DNA of 33,882 nucleotides from Prochlorococcus sp. AG-449-O05 (GTDB lineage Bacteria; Cyanobacteriota; Cyanobacteriia; PCC-6307; Cyanobiaceae), in assembly GCA_003212195.1 (NCBI GenBank), contig QCQM01000008.1:1-33882 (forward strand). The letters run 5' to 3'. Positions 26,633 through 33,882 of this stretch are shown piece by piece. The first letter of the stretch is position 1; each line of letters begins with the position of its first letter. The notes under the pieces were generated by a model. That model did not search any database. It had not been told where the DNA came from and saw only the letters and a program-made list of their open reading frames with translations. Both the position numbers and the translations under genes were made by a program.

Positions 26633-27391
26633 TTAACGTATTGTTCTGTCCCATCTATAATTTCTAACTACTCTTCCTGCCGAAATAAGCTTGGATCTAT
26701 AATGCAATGAGATTTTATCATTAGACTGTTTTAGGGTATCTAATCCTATTCCATTTCTACCAAAATCTTTTCCAGAGCTATGGTAATACAAACCGTCTCC
26801 TTTGTAGATTCCAATGTGATCACATTTTTCTATATTTCCAAAAAATAAAAGATCGCCAGGTCTTAGAGCTGCATAAGACTCTTTGAAATAAAAAAGATGT
26901 TTACAAAAACTTTTTATTTGATAAGAGTCTCGAGGTATATGAATGTGATGCTTTAAAAAAGCAGTCTGAATTAAACCGGAACAATCAAAATTTGGTCCTA
27001 ATGTGCCTCCCCAAAGGTATTCATTAGTTAACTTAGCTTGATCCTTGATCCATTTTAAAATTGAGGTAATTTTATCTTTTATAAGGAAGTGTTCATTTTT
27101 TAAACTCTCAGTTTTATTTAATTCATATTTTTCAATAATCAATCCATCTAAATTTATCCAACAGATGTAACCATCTTCATATAGTTGAACTAGTATCCTT
27201 GAAAATTTATGGTTGTTTTGATGAATATTTGGATAAATAAGCCTAAAAATTCTATTTTTAAATATTTCAGTAACTAATTTATTTTCTGTTTCATTTTGAT
27301 ATCCAGAAATATTAACTTTTAATTTCCACCAAATAGTTTTTGAAAAATTAGTTTGTTTAAATAGTGAGATAGGATTTTTATAACTTTCCAT
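26633..27391 (-). CDS. NlpC/P60 family peptidoglycan endopeptidase
   Basis: This 252-aa protein is a likely cysteine peptidase that cuts peptidoglycan stem peptides. The C-terminal NlpC/P60 domain (near 110-250) has catalytic C137 in FDCSGLIQ, H192 in DHIGIYK and third residue H204 in YYHSSG, with LRPGDLLFFG between. Residues 1-105 are an SH3-like or uncharacterised N-terminal region. No signal peptide is visible, so it may be cytoplasmic or exported otherwise. Its start codon is 3 bp from that of the divergent serine hydrolase. Confidence 0.87.
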   Translation of the reverse strand: MESYKNPISLFKQTNFSKTIWWKLKVNISGYQNETENKLVTEIFKNRIFRLIYPNIHQNNHKFSRILVQLYEDGYICWINLDGLIIEKYELNKTESLKNEHFLIKDKITSILKWIKDQAKLTNEYLWGGTLGPNFDCSGLIQTAFLKHHIHIPRDSYQIKSFCKHLFYFKESYAALRPGDLLFFGNIEKCDHIGIYKGDGLYYHSSGKDFGRNGIGLDTLKQSNDKISLHYRSKLISAGRVVRNYRWDRTIR

Positions 27392-27394
27392 ACA

Positions 27395-28297
27395 ATGTCC
27401 TTTTACTATTTAAGTAAAGAGATGGGTCTAGCCCTAAATGATATTTTAGGGAGAGTATGTACTCATAATAAAGATTTTTCAAGAGAAGATATTGCTATAA
27501 CTTGGATTAATTATAAAAGTGAAAATAACAGTGTATTTAAAGGTTTTGGAACTGGTATTAATAATAAGAAAATGGTTTACCCTGCCAGCATAGTCAAGTT
27601 GGTTTATGGCCTTGCTGCATTTTATTGGATTAAAAAAGGAAGTTTATTATTATCAGATGAACTTAATGATGCTGTAAGGAAAATGTTGTCTTTCTCAAGT
27701 AATAATGCAACAAGCTTCTTAATTGATTTACTTACAGGAACAACAAGTGGACCTTGTATTGAAGGGGAATTATGGGAAAATTGGAAATTTCAAAGAAGTA
27801 TAATAAATGATTGGCTACATGATTTACATTGGGAGGAATTGAGTGGTATAAATTGCTGCCAGAAGACCTGGGATGATGGACCATATGGTCGCGAAAAAGA
27901 ATTTTATGGGCACGATAATAAAAATAGAAACGCTATGAATTCTGATTCAGCTGCGAGGGTTTTGGAGGAAATTATGATTCATATTAATTATCAAAAAAAT
28001 GACTTAAATTTACCAAGTTTTTTAAAAAGAAATTTAAATAAAGGTGTTCTTAAAAACGATTCTCTTAATCAAATAGATGGTTTTTTGGGTGAAGGATTAC
28101 CAGAAAGCATTAATCTTTGGAGTAAAGCAGGCTTAATGTCTGAAGTTAGACATGATTCAGCTTGGTGGACTAATAATCAATCTTTACATACTTTATTAGT
28201 TGTTTTTTGTAATGGAGAAAAATATTCTAAAGATACTTCCTTTTTACCATTAATAGCCAAAGAAGTTTATGGATTTAATAAGAGTTATTATGTATAG
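27395..28297 (+). CDS. Serine hydrolase, class A beta-lactamase / PBP fold
   Basis: This 300-aa protein resembles class A beta-lactamases and small D,D-peptidases. It has the SxxK motif (S65-x-x-K68 in PASIVKL), an SxN-type motif around SSNN at 101-104, and a KTG-like KAG in WSKAGLMSE. The motif order and spacing fit, but the class A glutamate of the omega loop is not obvious, so peptidase or a non-antibiotic role is more likely than resistance. No signal peptide is seen. M10 is an alternative start that would widen the gap to the divergent NlpC gene. Confidence 0.78.
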   Translation: MSFYYLSKEMGLALNDILGRVCTHNKDFSREDIAITWINYKSENNSVFKGFGTGINNKKMVYPASIVKLVYGLAAFYWIKKGSLLLSDELNDAVRKMLSFSSNNATSFLIDLLTGTTSGPCIEGELWENWKFQRSIINDWLHDLHWEELSGINCCQKTWDDGPYGREKEFYGHDNKNRNAMNSDSAARVLEEIMIHINYQKNDLNLPSFLKRNLNKGVLKNDSLNQIDGFLGEGLPESINLWSKAGLMSEVRHDSAWWTNNQSLHTLLVVFCNGEKYSKDTSFLPLIAKEVYGFNKSYYV

Positions 28298-28299
28298 GA

Positions 28300-28512
28300 C
28301 TAAAGTAAATCGTCTGAGTAATTAGAATCTAATTCATTAGTATAGGCTTCATAAGGTAACATCATTACCTCTTCAACAACTAAATCATTCATTATCCATT
28401 CTCTATATTCTTCTAACAAACTTTTTCTATCTTCATTATCTAATTCATAAATACGTAATGCTGTATCTTTAAAATTTTCTTTAATTAAATTTTCAATTTC
28501 TTTCTTCCTCAT
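28300..28512 (-). CDS. Conserved-looking small acidic protein, 70 aa
   Basis: I do not recognise the family. The 70-aa product is acidic and helical-looking (MRKKEIENLIKENFKDTALR at the start), ends DSNYSDDLL, and has no membrane segment. A strong AAGGAGG (28524-28530 on the minus strand) lies inside the end of the upstream recombinase-like gene, 11 nt before ATG 28512, and the genes are 1 bp apart, so they are co-transcribed and probably coupled. It is convergent with the serine hydrolase with 2 bp between stop codons. Confidence 0.75.
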   Translation of the reverse strand: MRKKEIENLIKENFKDTALRIYELDNEDRKSLLEEYREWIMNDLVVEEVMMLPYEAYTNELDSNYSDDLL

Positions 28513-28513
28513 T

Positions 28514-29137
28514 TTATGTTAATCCTCCTTCCAAAATAACTCTTCTGATTGTTGATAATGCAATTCCCGTTTGTGATCTGATTGATCGATATGAATATCC
28601 CTCATTACGTAATCTGATTACTAAAGATTCTTTTAAAGGACTTATTTTGGGTCTTCCTCCCAGATTTTTTCTAGATAATTTTCTGCGTAATAGTTGTTCT
28701 TTTTTTCTTTCATCAAAACTTTTCTCTTCTAAATCATCTAATTCATATAAAATCTGAAAAATTGAAGAATTTACTTTAGTTGATTCATTAGCCGCAAAAA
28801 AACCAGTCAAAGTTCGCAATTTAATATCCTTATTAATGAGTTTATTTATTGTTCTCAAACATTCTTTTTTATTTTTAAACGCTCGATCAAGCTCAGTTAT
28901 TATTAATTCATCGCCTTTAGACAAGCAAGTTATAGCTTTATTGAGTTGGGGTTTGATTTCTTCATCTAAACTTATCAATTCAGAGAAAACTAAACTGCAA
29001 CCCTTTTCCTTTAAAAATTTTATTTGTTCTTCTAAATATTCATATTCATTATTAGTAGCTCTAGCATAACCTATTGCTTTAGAGTTTTTATTTTTTTCAG
29101 AAAGTAAAATACGCTTTCTTTTAAATTTAAAAATCAA
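28514..29137 (-). CDS. Serine-recombinase-like protein with altered active site
   Basis: From TTG 29137 it is 207 aa. GYARATNNEYEYLEEQ (23-38) matches the resolvase/invertase N-terminus, and DELIITELDRAFKN (76-89) matches its catalytic helix. GGRPKISPLKESLVIRLRNEG onward (160-201) is a Hin-like helix-turn-helix. The catalytic serine position is Thr (T28), and the second arginine of the D-R-x-x-R motif is Lys (K88), so normal strand exchange is doubtful. An ATG at 29242 extends the frame by 35 unlikely, Phe/Ile-rich residues. It may be a regulator; the role is unknown. Confidence 0.78.
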   Translation of the reverse strand: MIFKFKRKRILLSEKNKNSKAIGYARATNNEYEYLEEQIKFLKEKGCSLVFSELISLDEEIKPQLNKAITCLSKGDELIITELDRAFKNKKECLRTINKLINKDIKLRTLTGFFAANESTKVNSSIFQILYELDDLEEKSFDERKKEQLLRRKLSRKNLGGRPKISPLKESLVIRLRNEGYSYRSIRSQTGIALSTIRRVILEGGLT

Positions 29138-29480
29138 TGTTTTATTACATATATTTTTTACTGTATCAATAAATATAAAAAAAAAACACTTTTTAGTACA
29201 AAAAATTGTTACTACATATGATATTTTACTAAAAATGTGCATAAAAATTTGTTCTTATATCTGTATTAAAAATAACGTTCTAAATACTGTTTTATATTTA
29301 GTTGATAGAACAAAAATATTTTATAAGTAGTAACTTGAATTAGGATTTTTAAATTATCGATGGACTAGTTAAATTCATTTATTTTTTGACCTCTATTGAC
29401 TAGTCTTCATTTTTGAAATTATTAATAGTTAATTCAAAATGTTTTTAGTAAAATAGGAGTACAGGCTAGAAAAAATTAAT
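29138..29480. promoter_or_regulatory. Divergent recombinase / lipA upstream region (~340 bp)
   Basis: No gene is supported here apart from the possible N-terminal extension to 29242. It contains GTTCT at 29251-29255 and 29277-29281, and its complement AGAAC at 29307-29311. TTGTTCT (29249-29255) pairs with AGAACAA (29307-29313). GACTAGT occurs at 29363-29369 and 29398-29404, the second within an 8-bp palindrome. AGGAG at 29455-29459 lies 21 bp before lipA. The region should hold the promoters for both flanking genes. Confidence 0.45.
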
Positions 29481-30374
29481 TTGACTAATAATTCCAATAG
29501 TTTAATTTCAAAACCTGATTGGTTAAGAGTAAAAGCTCCGCAAGTTGAGAGAATTGGGAATATTGCAAATTTGTTAAATGATTTAAATCTCAATACTGTA
29601 TGTCAAGAGGCAAGTTGTCCAAATATTGGTGAATGTTTTGCTAGTGGCACTGCCACTTTCCTTATAATGGGTCCTGGCTGTACTAGGGCATGTCCATATT
29701 GCGATATTGATTTTGATAGATCTAAAAGAGAATTAGATCCAACAGAACCATATCGTTTAGCCGAAGCTGTTTATAGAATGCAACTTAAACATGTTGTAAT
29801 CACATCAGTTAATAGAGACGATCTTGAGGATGGTGGCGCATCTCAATTTTTTGAATGTGTTTATCAAGTAAGAGAAAAATCGCCTGAAACTACTATTGAG
29901 CTTTTAATACCTGATCTTTGTGGCAACTGGAAAGCACTTGAAAAAGTTCTTGATTCAAATCCAAATGTTTTAAACCATAATATTGAGACTGTGTCTTCTC
30001 TATATAAAAAAGTAAGACCTCAGGGTAAATATGAGAGAACTCTTGAGTTGCTTAAAAGGACCAGAGAATATTCTCCCAAAGTTTATACAAAATCAGGTTT
30101 TATGCTTGGTTTAGGGGAAAAAGATGAGGAGGTCTTAAGTCTTCTTAAGGATTTAAAAAGTAATTTCGTTGATATTGTTACTATTGGCCAATACTTATCT
30201 CCTGGCCCAAATCATTTACCTGTTCAAAGATTTGTGACTCCCTCAAAATTTAATTATTATAAAGTTTTCGGGGAAAAAGATTTGGACTTTATGCAAGTAG
30301 TTAGTTCTCCTTTAACTCGCAGCAGTTACCATGCTGAAGAAATTCAAAAACTTATGCAAATGTATCCAAGATAG
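29481..30374 (+). CDS. lipA: Lipoyl synthase
   Basis: LipA is a radical-SAM enzyme that inserts two sulfurs into protein-bound octanoate to make lipoyl groups for 2-oxoacid dehydrogenases and the glycine cleavage system. It is 297 aa. The auxiliary cluster cysteines are C41, C46 and C52 ([12 protein letters not shown]), and the radical-SAM cysteines are C67, C71 and C74 (CTRACPYC). [13 protein letters not shown] and [11 protein letters not shown] are typical. The start is TTG 29481; the frame is blocked upstream by TAG 29454 and no ATG fits. It ends 6 bp from a convergent gene. Confidence 0.96.
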   Translation: MTNNSNSLISKPDWLRVKAPQVERIGNIANLLNDLNLNTVCQEASCPNIGECFASGTATFLIMGPGCTRACPYCDIDFDRSKRELDPTEPYRLAEAVYRMQLKHVVITSVNRDDLEDGGASQFFECVYQVREKSPETTIELLIPDLCGNWKALEKVLDSNPNVLNHNIETVSSLYKKVRPQGKYERTLELLKRTREYSPKVYTKSGFMLGLGEKDEEVLSLLKDLKSNFVDIVTIGQYLSPGPNHLPVQRFVTPSKFNYYKVFGEKDLDFMQVVSSPLTRSSYHAEEIQKLMQMYPR

Positions 30375-30380
30375 TCATTT

Positions 30381-30674
30381 TTATTTATTTGAATCTATCC
30401 ACTCATTTAATTTCCATTCAACTAGATCATTTTTAATCATTGGATCATTCTTAATGATTTTTAGTGCATTTTTATAATTATTCATCTCAAGAATGAGTAA
30501 TCCGCCATCACCTGGCCTCTTTAACTCATCAACTAAAAAACCACTTTTTATATTAATTCCCTCTTTTGTTAATTTTTTTATCCAATCAATATGTTCGTTA
30601 ATTATTTTTTGTTTTAAATCATGATTAATTAAGTATTCTTTTTTTATGATTTCAGTTTTTATAAAGAAAGGCAT
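30381..30674 (-). CDS. YCII-related domain protein
   Basis: This 97-aa soluble protein has the ferredoxin-like YCII layout: an initial beta-strand MPFFIKTEIIKKEYL, a helix with HIDWIKKLTKEG (near 29-40), GFLVDELKRPGDGGLLILEM (near 45-64) and a helix with ALKIIKNDPMIK. YCII proteins are small and mostly of unknown function, sometimes enzyme-like. Its ATG directly follows the gltB stop (TAA then ATG), so it is likely the last gene of the gltB transcript. Confidence 0.78.
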   Translation of the reverse strand: MPFFIKTEIIKKEYLINHDLKQKIINEHIDWIKKLTKEGINIKSGFLVDELKRPGDGGLLILEMNNYKNALKIIKNDPMIKNDLVEWKLNEWIDSNK

Positions 30675-33600
30675 TTACATTCTCTTTATGTCAAGCATTT
30701 CTTCTTCGCTTGGGGGAGCTATTAATTTGAAAGTACTCTTGTAATATGACCAATTTTCAATTATTTTGGCGGCCTTTAAGCTATTTGTTTTTGCTCGATA
30801 TTCTCTAATAATTCCCAATAAGATATCTTCCTGCTTTGATGAAGTTATTTTATGAATGCCAACTATTTCTTGGTTAACTTTATTACTTAAATCGTTGTTT
30901 TCATCGATTATAAAAGCTATTCCACCAGTCATGCCTGCACCAATGTTCCTTCCTGTGGAACCTAGAATAACTACTTTCCCACCAGTCATGTATTCACAAC
31001 AATGATCACCTGCTCCTTCTGTTACCGCTGTAGCACCACTATTTCTAACTGCAAATCTTTCTCCTGATTTTCCTAATGCAAATAATTTCCCACCTGTTGC
31101 TCCATAAAGACATGTATTTCCTAAAATAACCTGTTCGGAGGAAGTTTTTTCTATTTTTGGTGGAATTATTGTGAGTATTCCTCCATTCATTCCTTTACAG
31201 ACATAATCATTTGCTTCTCCGATTAATTGAACGTTCATTCCCTTCAATAAAAAGGCACCAAAGCTTTGTCCTGCATATCCTTTGAAATTTAAGTTGAGTT
31301 CGCCATTGAAGCCAGTGTTGCCATGAAGTTCTGCGATTTCGCCTGATATTTTCGCACAAACACTTCTATCTGTATTTTTTATCTGAATTTCTTTGGTTAA
31401 TATTTCGTGATTTTTAATTGAATCTATAAATTCAGTATCAGACAAAAACTCGTCTTCTAATACAGAACCATTACTATGCGCAGTTTTTGAATGTTTTAAC
31501 CATAATCTATCAGGGGTTGAGTGTTTATTTACTAAAGAAGAAAGATCAATATTAGAAGTTTTTGGAAGACTGATATTTCTTGCAGAAAGAAATTCTTGAT
31601 TACCAATCAGTTCTTCCATGTTAGAAACGCCAATACTACTCATTATCTGTCTTACTTCTTCAGCAATATACAAGAAAAAATTGACAACATTTTCTGGAAT
31701 ACCTTTAAATCTTTTCCTTAATTCTTCTTTTTGAGTGGCAACTCCAACAGGACACTTATTTGTATGACAAACCCGAGCCATTATGCATCCTTCAGCAATC
31801 ATCGCTACAGAACCAAAACCGTATTCTTCAGCACCTAGTAAAGCTGCAATAACTACGTCCCAGCCTGTTTTAAGACCTCCATCAGTTCTCAAAATTACTC
31901 TTTCGCGTAAGTTATTCTCTAAGAGAGATTTATGAACCTCAGCAACACCTAGTTCCCATGGTAAACCTGCATGTTTAATAGAACTCAGGGGTGAAGCGCC
32001 TGTACCTCCGTCATGGCCTGATATTTGAATTACATCTGCATTAGCTTTGCTTACTCCAGCAGCAATAGTGCCTATACCAATTTCAGAAACAAGCTTAACG
32101 CTTACTTTCGCTTTTGGATGAACTTGGTGTAAGTCGTGGATAAGTTGAGCTAAATCTTCAATTGAATAAATATCATGATGCGGGGGAGGAGATATTAAAG
32201 CTACTCCAGGTTTACTATTTCTTAATTTTGCGATGTAAGAATCAACTTTTGGACCAGGTAATTGTCCCCCCTCGCCTGGTTTTGCACCTTGAGCCATTTT
32301 AATTTCGAGTTGTTTACCACTTCTTAGATATTCAGGTGTAACCCCAAATCTTCCTGATGCTATTTGTTTAATAGCTGAGCATGCGGTGTCTCCATTCTCT
32401 AAGCCTTTAATAAATGGCAACGTCGCTGACTGAGTATTTTCATCGATATCATTTAAAACATTAAAACGAGCTGGATCTTCTCCCCCTTCTCCACTATTAC
32501 TTTTCCCACCAATTCTATTCATTGCAACTGCTAAAACTTCATGCGCTTCTCTGGATAAAGCACCTAAACTCATTCCTCCTGTACAGAACCTTTTGCAAAT
32601 TGATTCAACACTTTCAACTTCCTCTAATGGAATACTTTTTCTTGTTGAATTAATTGTTAGTAAATCTCTAAGAGATGTTGTTGGTCTATTACTAATAAGT
32701 TTTTTGTAAGTTTCAAAATGATCGTATCCTGGACCTTGTTTTACCGCTGAATGTAAAACTTTGGACATCTCTGGGTTATTGGAATGATATTCTCCATTAT
32801 TTCTAAATTGTACAAATCCTAAAAATTCTAATTTCTTTAAATCGATCTCTGGATAAGCTTTCGTATGAATTGAAAGTGTTTCATTAGTTAATTCTTTTAA
32901 TGTTATGCCAGCGATACGACTTGTTGTACCATCAAAAGCAATTTTAATTAAGTCAGATCCAAGGCCTACAGCTTCAAAAATTTGTGCGCCATGGTAACTA
33001 GATAAAAGTGAGATGCCTATTTTTGAGAGAATTTTTCTTAAACCGTCTTCTAAAGCTTTTTTAATATTTTCTTGAACATCAACTATTGATAATGGATTTA
33101 TTTTTTTGCTATCAATGAGTTTTTGTGTTTTTGGATGTTTTAACCAGTGTCTACCTGCTTCGAAGGTCAACCAAGGGCAAACTGCACTTGCACCATACCC
33201 AATTAAACAAGCTAAGTGATGTGTGCTCCAACATTGGCCAGTCTCAATTATTAATGAAGCTTTTAGCCTGATTTCTTTTTTGAGAAGATAATGATGAATT
33301 GCTCCAACAGCAAGTAAAGGAGGTATAAAAGTCTTTTTAGGATTAATTCCCTTATCAGAAATAATAATTAAAGAGCAACCTTCTTTAATAGACAGCTCAC
33401 TCTGTTTACAGATTACTTTTAATTGGTTCTCTAAGCCTTGAATACCTTCTTCTAAATCAAATAAACTTGAAATTGTCTGAGATTTAATTTTTGATTTTTT
33501 GATGGAAATGAGTTCTTCCTCATTAAGAATCGGACTTTTTATATGAATAAAGGGTTTAGCATCTTTAATTTCAAATGGTGTACATCTTTCTCCTAGATGC

Positions 33601-33882
33601 ATCTCTAAACTCATTACAAGTTTTTCTCTAAGAGGGTCAATAGGAGGATTAGTAACTTGTGCAAATCTTTGCTTAAAGTAGTCGAATAAAATATGTGGCT
33701 TAGATGAAAGAACTGCTAATGGGATGTCGTCGCCCATGCAATAAGTAGGCTCTTTAGCTAATGAAGCCATTGAATCTAAAATAAGGTCATTATCTTCCGC
33801 TGAAAAACCGTATGCAGTTTGTTGTTGCAACAACTCAAGGTCTTTTAGTTTGCAGTCTTTAACCCATTCATTATTTTCAATT
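30675..33882 (-). CDS. gltB: Ferredoxin-dependent glutamate synthase large subunit (partial, 5' end beyond window)
   Basis: GOGAT makes two glutamates from glutamine and 2-oxoglutarate, completing ammonium assimilation with GlnA; cyanobacteria use reduced ferredoxin. About 1069 codons are visible and the frame stays open to the right edge, so the amidotransferase domain lies outside. Seen here are the central domain, the FMN-binding synthase domain with GGKSNSGEGGEDP, GGQLPGPKVDSYIAKLR and SGHDGGTGASPLSSIKHAG, the [3Fe-4S] cysteines in CIMARVCHTNKCPVG, and the C-terminal glycine-rich beta-helix. A TTG at 33833 is not the true start. It could also be named glsF. Confidence 0.95.
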   Translation of the reverse strand, partial: IENNEWVKDCKLKDLELLQQQTAYGFSAEDNDLILDSMASLAKEPTYCMGDDIPLAVLSSKPHILFDYFKQRFAQVTNPPIDPLREKLVMSLEMHLGERCTPFEIKDAKPFIHIKSPILNEEELISIKKSKIKSQTISSLFDLEEGIQGLENQLKVICKQSELSIKEGCSLIIISDKGINPKKTFIPPLLAVGAIHHYLLKKEIRLKASLIIETGQCWSTHHLACLIGYGASAVCPWLTFEAGRHWLKHPKTQKLIDSKKINPLSIVDVQENIKKALEDGLRKILSKIGISLLSSYHGAQIFEAVGLGSDLIKIAFDGTTSRIAGITLKELTNETLSIHTKAYPEIDLKKLEFLGFVQFRNNGEYHSNNPEMSKVLHSAVKQGPGYDHFETYKKLISNRPTTSLRDLLTINSTRKSIPLEEVESVESICKRFCTGGMSLGALSREAHEVLAVAMNRIGGKSNSGEGGEDPARFNVLNDIDENTQSATLPFIKGLENGDTACSAIKQIASGRFGVTPEYLRSGKQLEIKMAQGAKPGEGGQLPGPKVDSYIAKLRNSKPGVALISPPPHHDIYSIEDLAQLIHDLHQVHPKAKVSVKLVSEIGIGTIAAGVSKANADVIQISGHDGGTGASPLSSIKHAGLPWELGVAEVHKSLLENNLRERVILRTDGGLKTGWDVVIAALLGAEEYGFGSVAMIAEGCIMARVCHTNKCPVGVATQKEELRKRFKGIPENVVNFFLYIAEEVRQIMSSIGVSNMEELIGNQEFLSARNISLPKTSNIDLSSLVNKHSTPDRLWLKHSKTAHSNGSVLEDEFLSDTEFIDSIKNHEILTKEIQIKNTDRSVCAKISGEIAELHGNTGFNGELNLNFKGYAGQSFGAFLLKGMNVQLIGEANDYVCKGMNGGILTIIPPKIEKTSSEQVILGNTCLYGATGGKLFALGKSGERFAVRNSGATAVTEGAGDHCCEYMTGGKVVILGSTGRNIGAGMTGGIAFIIDENNDLSNKVNQEIVGIHKITSSKQEDILLGIIREYRAKTNSLKAAKIIENWSYYKSTFKLIAPPSEEEMLDIKRM

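Noticed and set aside
27395-28297. The serine hydrolase as an antibiotic-resistance beta-lactamase
   Set aside because: The omega-loop glutamate and a signal peptide are not evident; a cell-wall or other housekeeping role fits better.
28836-29069. Plus-strand open frame opposite the recombinase-like gene
   Set aside because: The minus-strand frame carries clear resolvase and HTH motifs; the plus frame carries none.
28514-29242. The recombinase-like gene as a sign of a mobile element or genomic island
   Set aside because: No terminal repeats, attachment sites, target duplication or other mobile genes are visible, and its catalytic residues are altered.
33831-33833. TTG as the start of gltB
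   Set aside because: The frame continues upstream to the window edge with plausible GltB residues and most of the enzyme's N-terminal domain is still missing.

Overview
The window is about 34 kb of AT-rich (roughly one third G+C), very compact DNA. It fits a marine picocyanobacterium, most likely a high-light-adapted Prochlorococcus. The main evidence is psaA, psaB, psaI and psaL (photosystem I), a ferredoxin-type glutamate synthase, a CbiG-CobJ corrinoid fusion, cyanobacterial-type L31, and convergent genes separated by only 2-10 bp. The strain cannot be named from sequence alone.

Region 1 (1-14718, all + strand) is the S10/spc/alpha ribosomal super-operon. It begins inside rplW and runs rplB, rpsS, rplV, rpsC, rplP, rpmC, rpsQ, rplN, rplX, rplE, rpsH, rplF, rplR, rpsE, rplO, secY, adk, rpmJ, rpsM, rpsK, rpoA, rplQ, then truA, rplM, rpsI, rpmE and prfA. 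It encodes ribosomal proteins together with the Sec translocon channel, adenylate kinase, RNA polymerase alpha, a tRNA pseudouridine synthase and release factor 1. Compared with the E. coli layout, rpsN (S14) is missing between rplE and rpsH, and rpmD (L30) is missing between rpsE and rplO. The L36 and L31 proteins both lack a zinc site. A 7-bp hairpin lies in the L24-L5 gap, where E. coli S8 autoregulates the spc operon.

Region 2 (14729-19376) holds an HNH nuclease (-), alanine racemase (+), tRNA-Ser(GCU) (+), a HAD phosphatase-like protein (-) and the CbiG-CobJ fusion for the corrin ring (-).

Region 3 (19377-26567) is mainly photosystem I. A 334-bp leader with tandem inverted repeats precedes psaA-psaB, which end at a clear intrinsic terminator. 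A GT2 glycosyltransferase, a small membrane protein (-) and psaI-psaL follow.

Region 4 (26633-33882) holds a divergent NlpC/P60 and beta-lactamase-fold pair whose start codons are 3 bp apart. Next come a serine-recombinase-like protein with altered catalytic residues and a coupled 70-aa protein, then lipoyl synthase, a YCII-like protein and the 3' two thirds of gltB/glsF, which runs off the right edge.

I see no insertion sequence, prophage, CRISPR array or rRNA operon. The most interesting points are the zinc-free L36, the structured psaA leader, the candidate S8 site, the degenerate recombinase with its partner gene, and the 10-bp tandem repeat before psaI.
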